64,000 nucleotides of DNA from Methylobacterium sp. R2-1 (GCF_014191355.1 NZ_JACHWM010000012.1:62001-126000); one strand, 5' to 3'. Positions 53,880 to 62,652 are shown, counted from the first letter of the stretch. Made by a program: numbers and translations. The notes: generated from the sequence alone by a model not told the origin.

Positions 53880-55379
53880 CTATTCCGCTGCGGCGCTCAT
53901 GGGCGGCGTCAGGCGGTAGAGGATGTAGGGACCGCCCGCGCGCCCCGTATCCAGCGGATCGAGACCCCACCCGCCCTGGCGCAGATCGTCCGCGAGAGAG
54001 GCCCAAAAGCGGTCGGGCGCGTCGTCGAGGATGATCGCATGGGTGGCCCCGCTGCGCCGGGCGATCGCATCGAGGGCGCGGAACCGCTCGGCTCCGCCGC
54101 TTGGTGCCGTCCAGCGCCGGTGGTCGGCATTGCTTTCGGGTGATTTCAGACCGACGAGGTCGGTGAGCGGCAGGTCTGTGACGGAGGCGATCACGCCGGC
54201 ATCGTGGATCAGCAGGTGCGCCTGCGGCAGGTTCGCTTGCACCCATTGCGCGACGGCCCGGTACTGCGCCACGCGTTCCTGAGCGGCGGCGATATCGGTC
54301 GGGAATGCCAGGGCGACTGCGCCCTGAGCGAGGATGAGAAGACGCAACAGGCGTGAGCCCCGCGCGACGCCGAGGCGCATCGCGGCAAACAGGGCGATCG
54401 GCAGCAGCGCGAAGGTGTAGCGGTGCCCGTTATGCGCGAGCACCTCCCAGTTGGTCAGCGCGAAGCCGAGGATGAACAGGCCCACGAACCACCGCAGAGC
54501 CGATCCCGGCCCGTCACGGCCGAGGAAGAGTAAAGCCGCCGCCGCCGGCCCGATCCCGCCTACGGTCATCGCGGCGGCGGAGAGGACGCTCTCGGGCAGG
54601 CTGCCGGAGGGCCGGCCGAAGAACGCGTGCTTGGCCGCCATCGTCTGCGGCAGCAAGGCACCCGTTGCGGCAAGGCTCCAGAGCAGCCAGGGGCTGGCCG
54701 CCGCCAGTGCGACCGCCGCATCCATCGCAACGGCGCGCAGGACCTTCGCGCGATCGGGTCCGGCGGTGAGCCGCAACCAAGCCTGCCGCGCTATCAGGAC
54801 CAGCGAGAGCAGGCCGAGTTCGGGCCGCAGGAACGGCAGGAGCCCGCAGACCAGCGCGAGCCGCCACGACGGACGATCGAGGGCGAACACCAGCGTCCAG
54901 GTCACGGCGGCCATGACGAGGCCGGTCTCCAGACCGTTGAGGAACTGGCCGGCGCCCGAGGCCATTCCCACGAGGGCCAGCGCGGCGCCCTCCCGCCAGG
55001 GCAGGCCGAGCCGTTGCGCCAGTGTCAGCAGCCCGGCAAGGAACAGCACCGGCCCGACACCGGCGACGAGGTAGGAGGCGGCCTCGCCCGGCAGCACGAG
55101 ATGGGACGCCGTCACCAGGACGAGGTGGATCAGGCTGCTGGCTCCGACGAGCGCCGGGACGCCGTAATTCGGGTCATGCCCCTCGATCAGGACGCGCGCG
55201 TTGTGGAGCGTGATGTAGGCGTCGTCGAGGGGGAAGACCCAGCCGCCGCGCACCCACCAGAGCAGCGCCAAGCCGAGACAGGTGGCGGCACACAGCGCGA
55301 CGCGTAGATCGGGCTCGACGCGTCGATCGAGTTCGGTCTGCGCGATCGACGCGGATGCGGTTGCGGGCGAGACGGTCAT
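53880..55379 (-). CDS. GT-C-like polytopic membrane protein
   Basis: Membrane protein of 499 residues with about ten helices and a C-terminal soluble part (390-499). The first extracytoplasmic loop has WVFPLDDAYITLHNARVLIEG, an acidic pair in the position typical of GT-C glycosyltransferases, and HNGHRYTFALLP lies in a later loop. It could transfer a sugar from polyprenyl-phosphate. No motif pins the donor. The soluble end VQANLPQAHLLIHDAGVIASVTDLPLTDLVGL resembles similar exported-arabinose-type proteins. ATG at 55379. Confidence 0.65.
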   Translation of the reverse strand: MTVSPATASASIAQTELDRRVEPDLRVALCAATCLGLALLWWVRGGWVFPLDDAYITLHNARVLIEGHDPNYGVPALVGASSLIHLVLVTASHLVLPGEAASYLVAGVGPVLFLAGLLTLAQRLGLPWREGAALALVGMASGAGQFLNGLETGLVMAAVTWTLVFALDRPSWRLALVCGLLPFLRPELGLLSLVLIARQAWLRLTAGPDRAKVLRAVAMDAAVALAAASPWLLWSLAATGALLPQTMAAKHAFFGRPSGSLPESVLSAAAMTVGGIGPAAAALLFLGRDGPGSALRWFVGLFILGFALTNWEVLAHNGHRYTFALLPIALFAAMRLGVARGSRLLRLLILAQGAVALAFPTDIAAAQERVAQYRAVAQWVQANLPQAHLLIHDAGVIASVTDLPLTDLVGLKSPESNADHRRWTAPSGGAERFRALDAIARRSGATHAIILDDAPDRFWASLADDLRQGGWGLDPLDTGRAGGPYILYRLTPPMSAAAE

Positions 55380-55595
55380 CGGGATCGTACCGTGATACGT
55401 CACGATCAGATCATGCCGGCCTTACCCACCGGTGAAGGATCGTGGCGACCGCTCGGCCGGCCTGCCGCAGGGCGGGTCCCGTCCAAGAGCCCACCCCGTG
55501 ACGAATTTTCGCCAGGGGTAAGCTTTGCCGTTGGAACGCGTTCGACGCTTCGTTGTTCCTTTGCGTGTTCCTTAATGGCTAAGGAGTCCGCATCC

Positions 55596-55994
55596 ATGTC
55601 CCGCATCACGACCCTGGCCCTGGCCGGCCTGACCGCGGCGAGCCTGACCGTGACGGCCGTTCCGCCCGCACAGGCCGCGCCCCTGCCCGCGATGAACGCC
55701 GCGCAGGTCGGCGGCGGCAACACCACCGTCGACACCGTCGGCTGGCGGCGCGGTTATTACGGCCCGCGCTACGGCTACGGCTACGGATATCGCCGCCGCA
55801 ACATCGGCGGTGCGCTCTTCGCCGGCGCGGCGCTCGGCCTAATCGGCGGTGCGATCGCCGCCAGCGCGGCCCCGCGCTATTACGGCGGCTACTACGATTA
55901 CGGCTATGCCCGCCCCGTCGGCTACTATGGCGGCTATGGCTACGGCTACCCGGCCTATGGCGGCTATTACGGCTACGGTCCCTACGGCTGGTAG
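55596..55994 (+). CDS. exported Gly/Tyr-rich protein
   Basis: Protein of 132 residues. Signal peptide MSRITTLALAGLTAASLTVTAVPPAQA, a short linker, a glycine-zipper hydrophobic stretch (GALFAGAALGLIGGAIAAS), and a tail of GYGYGY and YYGGY units. AAGGAG precedes the ATG. Such proteins are common in this order and probably sit at the envelope. A strong terminator follows. Confidence 0.75.
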   Translation: MSRITTLALAGLTAASLTVTAVPPAQAAPLPAMNAAQVGGGNTTVDTVGWRRGYYGPRYGYGYGYRRRNIGGALFAGAALGLIGGAIAASAAPRYYGGYYDYGYARPVGYYGGYGYGYPAYGGYYGYGPYGW

Positions 55995-56020
55995 CCGATG
56001 CGTCCATCCGTGAGACGATC

Positions 56021-56055
56021 GCCCCGCCGGCTGGGTTCAGCCGGCGGGGCTTTTT
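56021..56055 (+). terminator. strong intrinsic terminator
   Basis: GCCCCGCCGGCTG (56021-56033) pairs perfectly with CAGCCGGCGGGGC (56038-56050) over a 4-base loop, followed by TTTTT. It ends the Gly/Tyr-rich gene and lies only 19 bases before the TusA-like start, so that gene needs its own promoter or read-through. Confidence 0.92.
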
Positions 56056-56074
56056 CGTGCTATGCGCCGCTTCC

Positions 56075-56341
56075 ATGCCCGAGACTTCGCAGGACGGCGC
56101 GGTCGAACTCGACTTGAGCGGCCTCAAATGCCCCCTTCCGGCGCTGCGCACGCGCAAAGCCCTGCGCGCCCTCGCGCCCGGGGCACGCCTTGCCGTGACC
56201 GCGACCGATCCCCTGGCGGGGATCGACATCCCCAATGTCGTCCGCGAGGAAGGGGCCGCTCTGGAGGCACAGGAGCGAGACGGTCCGGTCGCGCGCTTCC
56301 TGATCCGTCGCGGTGCCGACCGGGCGCACGAGCAAGCCTGA
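56075..56341 (+). CDS. tusA: TusA-family sulfurtransferase
   Basis: Protein of 88 residues with the family motif LKCPLPALRTRKALR, in which the Cys carries the persulfide. VTATDPLAGIDIPNVVREEG matches the second conserved region. TusA passes sulfur for tRNA thiolation or moco synthesis. ATG at 56075 lies shortly after a terminator and close to a Nudix gene 28 bases downstream. Confidence 0.87.
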   Translation: MPETSQDGAVELDLSGLKCPLPALRTRKALRALAPGARLAVTATDPLAGIDIPNVVREEGAALEAQERDGPVARFLIRRGADRAHEQA

Positions 56342-56369
56342 TCCCGAACAAGCCCTGCCTGGAGACGCC

Positions 56370-56936
56370 ATGCCCCCCGAGATCCGCGGCACCCGCACCA
56401 TCCACGATGGCTGGGCGAGCTTTCTCGTCGCCGAGGTGACGACCACCGAGGGGACCGAGATAACCCGCGAGATCGAGGATCACGGCGAGGCCGTCTGCGT
56501 GTTGCCCTACGACCCGGAGCGGCGGGTCGCGCTGCTGATCCGCCAGTTCCGCGCACCGCCGTTCTTCACCGCGGGCGTGACCGATCTGCTCGAAGTGCCC
56601 GCGGGCCTGCTCGACGAGGCCGACCCGGAGGAGGGCGTGCGGCGAGAGGCCTTCGAGGAGACCGGCCTGCGGCTGTCGCAGTTGGAACCCATCTCCACGG
56701 TATGGAGCCTACCGGGGATCTCCACTGAGCGGATGCACCTGTTCCTGGCCCCCTACGCGGAGAGCGACCGGGAGGGACCGGGCGGCGGCTTGGCCGAGGA
56801 GCACGAGGCGATCACCGTGGTGGAGATGCCGCTTGCCACTCTGGCGGCCATGAGCGAGGCCGGCGAGATCACCGATATGAAGACGCTGGTGCTTCTGCTC
56901 TCCTTACGCCTGCGCCGTCCCGAACTCTTCGCCTGA
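56370..56936 (+). CDS. Nudix hydrolase, ADP-ribose pyrophosphatase-like
   Basis: Cytoplasmic hydrolase of 188 residues. The Nudix box ends in REAFEETGL, with the Mg-binding glutamates; the first part reads GLLDEADPEEGVR, one residue shorter than the consensus G-x5-E-x7-REUxEExGU. VLPYDPERRVALLIRQFRAP upstream resembles ADP-ribose pyrophosphatases. GISTERMHLFLAPY is the typical continuation. GGAG precedes the ATG. Confidence 0.85.
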   Translation: MPPEIRGTRTIHDGWASFLVAEVTTTEGTEITREIEDHGEAVCVLPYDPERRVALLIRQFRAPPFFTAGVTDLLEVPAGLLDEADPEEGVRREAFEETGLRLSQLEPISTVWSLPGISTERMHLFLAPYAESDREGPGGGLAEEHEAITVVEMPLATLAAMSEAGEITDMKTLVLLLSLRLRRPELFA

Positions 56937-57032
56937 TCACCGGCTTGCGGGCCGGCCGGCAGCGCCTATCATCCTCTCACGCGGAACGGATTCTCTCGCA
57001 CCAACGGAGGCCGCCGCGCGGGAGATGCGCCC

Positions 57033-57167
57033 ATGTCGTTCTTCATCGGAATCGCCGGTCCCTGGCTCGTGGTTTCGGCCCTCCTGCTGATGTGGCACCG
57101 GCGGGAGGAAGAGCGCCCAGCGCGGACCGTGACCGTCGAGCCGGGCGGGTATCCGCCGCGCGCGTGA
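57033..57167 (+). CDS. 44-residue single-span membrane protein
   Basis: A short frame that starts MSFFIGIAGPWLVVSALLLM (one transmembrane segment), then a charged HRREEERPAR and a VTVEPGGYPPRA tail. GGAG lies eight bases ahead of the ATG. It is typical of small membrane proteins (compare YhhN- or YdgC-like), but no family match is certain. Codon use is normal. Confidence 0.55.
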   Translation: MSFFIGIAGPWLVVSALLLMWHRREEERPARTVTVEPGGYPPRA

Positions 57168-57390
57168 GACTCGGCGGGGGCCTCGTCCGCCGGCTCCCGC
57201 TCCATCTCCGTCCTGCATGGCGCACGGGCCCCGCCGAACCAACGGCCACGCCATGGGTTGTCGAGGCTCTGCGCCCCCGTTGCAGCCCGTCGTCACCGGC
57301 TCGTCCGAACGACCGCGACGGCCCCGGCGCGTTCCGTTCGAACCCGACGCGCCGCCCTCTCCGTGGGAGCCGTCGAAGCTGGAGTGACGT

Positions 57391-57792
57391 ATGGACATCG
57401 CCCTCGACAAGGTCTCCGAGATCATCCTGCGGCTGCGGGCGGTCGAGGTGAAGGAAGGCGCGACCGATCCGGATTCGGGCTCCAACCCGACCGACGACGG
57501 TTCGATCGACATACTGGTCGGCGGCACCGACGACGCCACCGAGCAGGAGATCCGCAGCATGATCGCCGGGCTCAACGAGGACGAGCGGGCCGATCTCGGA
57601 GCGCTGCTCTATATCGGCCGCGGCGACTACGAGGCGGCGGAATGGCACACGGCAGTCGGCTTCGCCAAGGAGCGCGAGGCGGCGGGTGACACGGTGATGC
57701 GCGAGTTGCTCGGCACGCCGGATGGGGCCTCGCTGCTCGAGGAAGGCCTCGACGCTCTCGGCATCCCCATGGAGACGCCCGAAGCATCGTAG
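57391..57792 (+). CDS. DUF3775 family protein
   Basis: Protein of 133 residues. The block LNEDERADLGALLYIGRGDYEAAEWHTAVGFA is the core of DUF3775, an alphaproteobacterial family of unknown role, and the N-terminal MDIALDKVSEIILRLRAVEVKEG is typical. Length is normal. A hairpin follows between it and the convergent phospholipase-like gene. Confidence 0.85.
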   Translation: MDIALDKVSEIILRLRAVEVKEGATDPDSGSNPTDDGSIDILVGGTDDATEQEIRSMIAGLNEDERADLGALLYIGRGDYEAAEWHTAVGFAKEREAAGDTVMRELLGTPDGASLLEEGLDALGIPMETPEAS

Positions 57793-57825
57793 CCGGCATC
57801 GCCGGCTCGAGACGGCCCGTACAGA

Positions 57826-57864
57826 GCAGTATCGGCCCGGGGCAGGTTTCCCGGCCGATACTGC
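57826..57864. terminator. bidirectional hairpin between convergent genes
   Basis: GCAGTATCGGCC (57826-57837) pairs perfectly with GGCCGATACTGC (57853-57864). The 15-base loop contains a smaller CCGG...CCGG pair. It lies between the DUF3775 gene and the phospholipase-like gene. Confidence 0.7.
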
Positions 57865-57881
57865 GTCACAGGTGAAAGCGG

Positions 57882-58322
57882 TCAGGGTTCGCAGGCCAAC
57901 GCCTTCGCACCGATGGCGACGAACTCCGCCGCGGTCCGCAACTCGTCGTCGATCCGCGGCGTGCGGGCCACTACGGTGGCTTCGCGCGCCAGACGGTCGT
58001 TACAGGAGCAGGTGGGCAGGCCCTGACCCACGGGGGGCGAGCAGGCGTCGTGGTGCATGCAGGCCCGGTCGAGGGCATCGACTGGGGGAAGGCCAGCGCC
58101 GCGGCTGCCCGGGCCGCAGTAATTGCCGTGGAAGACCAGCGCACCCTGCGGCAGACCATTGCCGAGATCGGGCGTGGTCGGTCCTTCGATGGCGGGCGTC
58201 TCGACGACCGGCGCGGCGACGGATTGGGCGGAGGCGGCCAGCGGCGCGAGCCCGAGCAGGACAGCCGAGAGCACGGCGACCAGGGGAAGGCGCCGGGTGG
58301 CGGGGTAGGCAAGAGTGGCCAC
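57882..58322 (-). CDS. secreted phospholipase A2-like protein
   Basis: Protein of 146 residues. A signal peptide (LPLVAVLSAVLLGLAPLAASAQS) precedes a mature domain with FHGNYCGPGSRG, resembling the Ca-binding loop (YxCGPG) of secreted phospholipase A2, and DALDRACMHHDACSP, matching the catalytic D-x-C-x-x-H-D-x-C helix with the His-Asp pair. Further cysteines (TCSCNDRLA, ALACEP) fit a disulfide-rich fold. The GTG at 58322 is preferred since GGAG precedes it. The remaining family residues are too few to be sure of activity. Confidence 0.68.
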   Translation of the reverse strand: MATLAYPATRRLPLVAVLSAVLLGLAPLAASAQSVAAPVVETPAIEGPTTPDLGNGLPQGALVFHGNYCGPGSRGAGLPPVDALDRACMHHDACSPPVGQGLPTCSCNDRLAREATVVARTPRIDDELRTAAEFVAIGAKALACEP

Positions 58323-58468
58323 GTTCAAAATCTCCGTTCGAAACGCTCCCCTCACAGTCTTCGCCAGCCGGGTTCATCACCCGCCCTCGGAAGGCTGAGC
58401 CGTTCAAACGATTGTTCCGTGGTTGTGGTTCACTCTTTCAAGCAAGAAACAAGCCAGGGACTTGATTT

Positions 58469-58700
58469 CAGAACTTATAGTTCAAGCCGCCGCGCACGAT
58501 CCCGAAACCGGATTCCGAACGATCGGTCCCACGATAAGCAGGAACTCTCACGTCTTGGACGGTCGTTCCGGCCCCTCCTTGTCGAGATCGACGTAGAGCC
58601 CTTCGACCTCCACCGAAACACGCTCCGCCAGGGCGTATTCGATGCCCGCACAGGCGGCGTAGCCCAGCCGCATGGCACCGGCGCGCGTCCCCAGGAGGAG
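58469..58700 (-). pseudogene. remnant of an outer-membrane beta-barrel (Omp25/porin-like) protein
   Basis: On the minus strand LGYAACAGIEYALAERVSVE and VEGLYVDLDKEG match the penultimate strands of Omp25-like barrels, and the last strand reads FGIVRGGLNYKF followed by a stop. The two parts are in different frames: the first runs into a stop at 58548, the second continues VPAYRGTDRSESG in another frame, with a shift near the GAGGGGCC at 58572-58580. No intact N-terminus or signal peptide is found upstream. The gene is thus truncated and frameshifted. Confidence 0.7.
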
Positions 58701-58914
58701 GAGACGCCCGGCGGCGCCCGCGGCATCGGCGGCGATAGGCACCATCCGCCGGTCGGCTCGATCGTCGTCAACGACCTGCGCATCACCCATCCGCCGGACG
58801 TGCGCGTGCGCATCGACGGTGCGCCGGCACGGAGCGGGCGCGGTTCCGATAGGCAAGGTCCCGGCAAAGGCGGCTTCGGCGGCGGGGGCGCCACTGACGC
58901 CCGCAAAGGGTGCG

Positions 58915-59610
58915 TCAGCGGCTGCGCAGGATCAGCCGGTCGCCGCGCACCTCGTAGGAGGGCAACCGGTCGAGGAAGCTTTGGCCGAGCAGGTTGGTGG
59001 TCAGCACACCGGGCCGGCTCACCATCGCGTTGACGTCGCGCTCGGTGATCGGCCCGACCGTGATCGAGTCGAGCCGAATCGGCGCGGTGAGCGCGGTGCC
59101 GTTGGCGGTGGAGACGCGCTGGGTGAAGGCGCTCTCCGGCGGCCGGATGCCGAGCCGCTCGGCGGTCGTGGCGGTGAGCACGACGCTGCTCGCCCCCGTG
59201 TCGAAGACGAAGCGTTCTTCGGCGCCGCCGTTCACCTCCGCCAGCACGGCGAAGTCGCCGTCGGAGCGGCGGGTGATCGTCACCTCGCCGCCGGGTCCGA
59301 GTACGGCGGTGCCGGGGCGCAGGGCTCCGACGACATTGGCGCCGACGCGCTGCGCGTCGTCGCGATAGGTGTAGCCGACGACGATCACAGCGCCGATGGC
59401 AAGCCAGATCAGGATCGAGCCCAGGGTCTTACCCGGCAGGGCGAGTGCCTGCCGCCAGCGGCCCGCGGTGAGAAGCAGCAGCAGCGCGGTCATCGAGACG
59501 AGGCCGGCGAGCTGATCCGAATCGAGCCCCATCACCGGGCCGCCATCATGGTTGGCGATCAGGACGGCGAGGCCGATCCCGAGGATGGCGAGGCCGAGCC
59601 ACATCGTCAC
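58915..59610 (-). CDS. retropepsin-like aspartic protease (TIGR02281 type)
   Basis: Membrane-bound protein of 231 residues. Three hydrophobic segments (about 2-20, 34-48, 63-79) precede a clan AA protease domain with active site FVFDTGASSVVLT (Asp-Thr-Gly). The ending LLGQSFLDRLPSYEVRGDRLIL matches the family. The GTG start at 59610 overlaps the stop of the DUF1289 gene (GTGA); an ATG at 59604 is the alternative. Confidence 0.88.
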   Translation of the reverse strand: MTMWLGLAILGIGLAVLIANHDGGPVMGLDSDQLAGLVSMTALLLLLTAGRWRQALALPGKTLGSILIWLAIGAVIVVGYTYRDDAQRVGANVVGALRPGTAVLGPGGEVTITRRSDGDFAVLAEVNGGAEERFVFDTGASSVVLTATTAERLGIRPPESAFTQRVSTANGTALTAPIRLDSITVGPITERDVNAMVSRPGVLTTNLLGQSFLDRLPSYEVRGDRLILRSR

Positions 59611-59816
59611 GCGCGCAGATCCCGCTCAGGGTAGGCCCGGCGCAACCGCTCGGGCAGCACCGCCATGACCGCCAGCCGCTGCGGCTCGGAGAGCGAGCCC
59701 CACAGCCCGATCTCATCGCGCGTGCGCCCGCAGCCCTCGCACAGGCCCGTCACGGCATCGAGCACGCACACCTTGGTGCAGGGTGAGGAGGCTTTTTTCG
59801 AAAGGGTCGCTGTCAT
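59607..59816 (-). CDS. DUF1289 family Cys-rich protein
   Basis: Protein of 69 residues. SPCTKVCVLDAVTGLCEGCGRTRDEIGLW is the conserved DUF1289 core with four Cys (CxxxC and CxxC), possibly binding a metal or Fe-S cluster. SEPQRLAVMAVLPERL follows. It is coupled to the aspartic protease gene by a GTGA overlap. Role unknown. Confidence 0.88.
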   Translation of the reverse strand: MTATLSKKASSPCTKVCVLDAVTGLCEGCGRTRDEIGLWGSLSEPQRLAVMAVLPERLRRAYPERDLRA

Positions 59817-59871
59817 CGCCCGTGCAGATGGGACGGAGCGGGTCCCTGAATCAAGGGTTTTGCCACGAGCC

Positions 59872-60546
59872 TCACCCCTCCCGCGGGTCGTCGGATGGAC
59901 TGCGCTTCAACCACCGAATCGGGTGGACGAGGATGCGCTTTCCCACGTCACCCTCCCAATGGGTCCGCAATCCCTGCGCCTCAACAGCCGCCACGATCTC
60001 GGCGGCAATGCCGGCCATGGTCTCGTCCCGGTCGTCGAAGGCGCCGAAGGCGAGGTAAAGTCCCCCGTCGGCGACGACCGCCTCGACATCCTGCCCGTGG
60101 TAGAAGACGAACCCGCGCGACGGGCGCCCCCGCTCCCTGCGCTGATGATACACCTCGGCCGCGTCCGAGATCCCGTCCGAGCGGGTGTACCCGGCACCGT
60201 GCAGCGCGATGATCCCACTGGCATCAAGCGCGTCGAAGGCAATGGCAAGGCGCTCGAAATCCGTCTCCAGCGGCCACGTCGCCTCGTCGGCCCGCTTGCG
60301 TGCGAAGGCTCGGGCCACCTCCGCCTCGATCCACCGGCGATCGTCGGGCGCGATCTTGTCCGGGCTCAGGTACTCGTCCTGGATCGTCTCGAGCGTCGAA
60401 GCTTCGGTCTCGAAGCCGCCCCGCGCCAGGATCTCGATCCGCTCGGCGGTGTCGGCGCGGTCGATCGTTTCCGCGGGCGTGTCAGAAGGCGTCCGACTCT
60501 GCGCCGCCCGTCGGCCGGCGAGGAGCCCGCAGAGGACCTTCAGCAT
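59872..60546 (-). CDS. DUF6891-like protein
   Basis: Cytoplasmic protein of 224 residues. ATWPLETDFERLAIAFDALDASGIIALHGAG, then FVFYHGQDVEAVVADGGLYLAFGAFDD and the end GLRTHWEGDVGKRILVHPIRWLKR give the order expected for the DUF6891 family. I base this on memory of the pattern WPxxTDxxRLxxAFxxLxxxGI. Function unknown. It lies upstream of DUF1289 on the same strand. Confidence 0.65.
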   Translation of the reverse strand: MLKVLCGLLAGRRAAQSRTPSDTPAETIDRADTAERIEILARGGFETEASTLETIQDEYLSPDKIAPDDRRWIEAEVARAFARKRADEATWPLETDFERLAIAFDALDASGIIALHGAGYTRSDGISDAAEVYHQRRERGRPSRGFVFYHGQDVEAVVADGGLYLAFGAFDDRDETMAGIAAEIVAAVEAQGLRTHWEGDVGKRILVHPIRWLKRSPSDDPREG

Positions 60547-60618
60547 CGGGCGGTCCTAGGTCTCTGATGTTGCATCGTCTTTTTCCGAAAGCCGGCAACC
60601 ACCTTTCGGGACGATGCT

Positions 60619-61446
60619 CTAGGCCGTCGCCGCCACCAGGGCCAGCAGCACCGCGATCTCGCCGATCTGCTGGCAAGCACCGACGACGTCGCCGGTCTGG
60701 CCGCCGATCTTCCGCTCGGCCAGCGCGCTCAGGCCGAAGGCCGCGAGCGGCGCCAGCACGAGGGCAAAGACGAGCCCCAACGGCGGCAGGCCGAGGACGG
60801 CGGCGATTCCGGCGAGGATCAGGCAGAACAGTCCCGCGATTCCCAGCGTCGCGCGGCTCGGCCGGCCGACGGCGGCACCCGCGCCACCCGGACGGGCGGG
60901 GTCGAGGATCGCGAGCGGGATCAGTGCCACCGTCCGCGATAGGGCGGCAGCGAAGAGCAGCGATACGGCGGCGAGCGAGCCGGACCGGTCGAGCAGGGTC
61001 GCGAGCATCGCCGCCCGCAGCGCCAGCCCGAGGAACAGCGCGGTGCCGCCGTAGGCGCCGATGCGGCTGTCACGCATGATCTCCAGGCTGCGCTCGCGGC
61101 TCTGCCCGCCGCCGAACCCATCGGCGACGTCGGCTAGGCCGTCCTCGTGCATAGCGCCCGTGATGAGCGCGAGGGCAACGAGCGCCAGGGCAGCGGCCAC
61201 GAAGGGGCCGAGCCGGATCTCCCAGGCGAGCACCAGCACCAGGGCAGCAGGCCCTGCGATCAACAGCCCGGCCAGGGGCAGCATGCGCGGCACGGTACGG
61301 AAATCCGGCGCGGCATAAGGCGCCGGCTCGTCGGGCAGGGGCGGGATCGGCAGGCGAGTGAAGAAGCGGAGGCAGGCGGCGAGGTCGTAGACCCATTCCG
61401 CCCCGGGAAAGGGCGGTCCTAGATCGCGGCCGCTGCGCTCGATCAT
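60619..61446 (-). CDS. cobS: adenosylcobinamide-GDP ribazoletransferase (cobalamin synthase)
   Basis: Integral membrane enzyme of 275 residues that joins alpha-ribazole to adenosylcobinamide-GDP. LRFFTRLPIPP near residue 26 and the acidic MHEDGLADVADGFGGG, then MRDSRIGAYG are the CobS hallmark motifs. GGQTGDVVGACQQIGEI completes the pattern. It diverges from cobT across 168 bases. Both enzymes act in lower-ligand assembly. Confidence 0.94.
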   Translation of the reverse strand: MIERSGRDLGPPFPGAEWVYDLAACLRFFTRLPIPPLPDEPAPYAAPDFRTVPRMLPLAGLLIAGPAALVLVLAWEIRLGPFVAAALALVALALITGAMHEDGLADVADGFGGGQSRERSLEIMRDSRIGAYGGTALFLGLALRAAMLATLLDRSGSLAAVSLLFAAALSRTVALIPLAILDPARPGGAGAAVGRPSRATLGIAGLFCLILAGIAAVLGLPPLGLVFALVLAPLAAFGLSALAERKIGGQTGDVVGACQQIGEIAVLLALVAATA

Positions 61447-61614
61447 TCCGTCCCCCTCCGTCCGGCCGCCTGTACCGCGGACCCATCCGCTTCTATAGCG
61501 CCGGGAGCCTCCTGCCTGCTACGCGGCGCCGCCTTCTATCCGGTGGCAATCTCCGCGCCGATCGGGCGACCTCCTTTCGTGTTTCCCTGGATCCGCCGCG
61601 CACGAGCTCTTCCG

Positions 61615-62652
61615 ATGCCCCCCAGCCCAACCTCCGACGCTTCCCCCTTCGCTGACATTCGTCGCCTCCTCACCGAGATGCCCGGCCCCGACGGGGATGC
61701 GGTCGCCGCGATCCGGGCGCGGGACGCACAGCTGACCAAGCCGCCGGGGGCGCTCGGGCGGCTCGAAGCGTTCGTGGAGTGGCTCGGCGCGTGGCAGGGC
61801 AAGGCCAAGCCGACCCTCGACCGGCCGATGGTCTGCGTATTCGCCGGCAGCCACGGCGTGGTGGAGCGCGGCGTCTCGGCCTTCCCCGCCGCGGTCAACC
61901 GGCAGATGCTCGAGAACTTCGCCGCCGGGGGCGCGGCGATCAACCAACTCTGCGCCGCCTACGGCCTCGGCTTCCGGGTGTTCGACCTCGCCGTCGACCT
62001 GCCGACCGGCGATATCTGCTCCGGGCCCGCGCTGGACGAGAAGGGCTGCGTGGCCACCATGGCGTTCGGCATGGAGGCGGTGGCGGCCGGCACCGACTGC
62101 CTCGCGGTCGGCGAGATGGGCATCGGCAACACCACGGTCGCGGCGGCGATCTACGCCGCCCTCTACGGCGGCCAGGCCGAGCACTGGGTCGGGCGCGGAA
62201 CCGGGCTCGACGCGGCCGGCCTCGCCCGCAAGGCGCAAGCCGTGCGGCTGGCGCTCGACACCCACAAGGATCATCTCGGGGACCCGCTGGCGGTGCTCGC
62301 GCGGCTCGGCGGCCGGGAGATCGCGGCCATGGCCGGTGCCATCCTCGCCGCGCGGCTGCAGCGGGTGCCGGTGGTGCTCGACGGCTACGTGGCGACCGCC
62401 GCAGCGGCCGTGCTGCACGCCGCCGACGCGCACGCCCTCGACCATTGCATCGCCGGCCACCGCTCGGCGGAAGGCGCGCATGGCGAGGTGCTGGAACGGC
62501 TCGGCCTCAAGCCCGTCCTGTCGCTCGATATGCGCCTCGGCGAAGCGTCGGGCGCGGCCCTGGCACTCGGCCTCTTGAAGGGCGCGCTCGCCTGCCACCG
62601 CGACATGGCGACTTTCGAGCAGGCGGGGGTCTCGGGCAAGAGCGCGGAGTGA
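61615..62652 (+). CDS. cobT: nicotinate-nucleotide--dimethylbenzimidazole phosphoribosyltransferase
   Basis: Enzyme of 345 residues making alpha-ribazole phosphate from 5,6-dimethylbenzimidazole and nicotinate mononucleotide. DAQLTKPPGALGRLE, FAGSHGVVERGVSAFP, GEMGIGNTTVAAAI and YVATAAAAVLHAADAHALDH are conserved, with the C-terminal RLGEASGAALALGLLKGALAC that includes the catalytic Glu. ATG at 61615 is chosen as the start of the known length. Confidence 0.94.
   Translation: MPPSPTSDASPFADIRRLLTEMPGPDGDAVAAIRARDAQLTKPPGALGRLEAFVEWLGAWQGKAKPTLDRPMVCVFAGSHGVVERGVSAFPAAVNRQMLENFAAGGAAINQLCAAYGLGFRVFDLAVDLPTGDICSGPALDEKGCVATMAFGMEAVAAGTDCLAVGEMGIGNTTVAAAIYAALYGGQAEHWVGRGTGLDAAGLARKAQAVRLALDTHKDHLGDPLAVLARLGGREIAAMAGAILAARLQRVPVVLDGYVATAAAAVLHAADAHALDHCIAGHRSAEGAHGEVLERLGLKPVLSLDMRLGEASGAALALGLLKGALACHRDMATFEQAGVSGKSAE

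Noticed and set aside
61447..61614. A cobalamin riboswitch between cobS and cobT.
   Set aside because: The B12-box and related conserved bases were not found in the 168-base gap.
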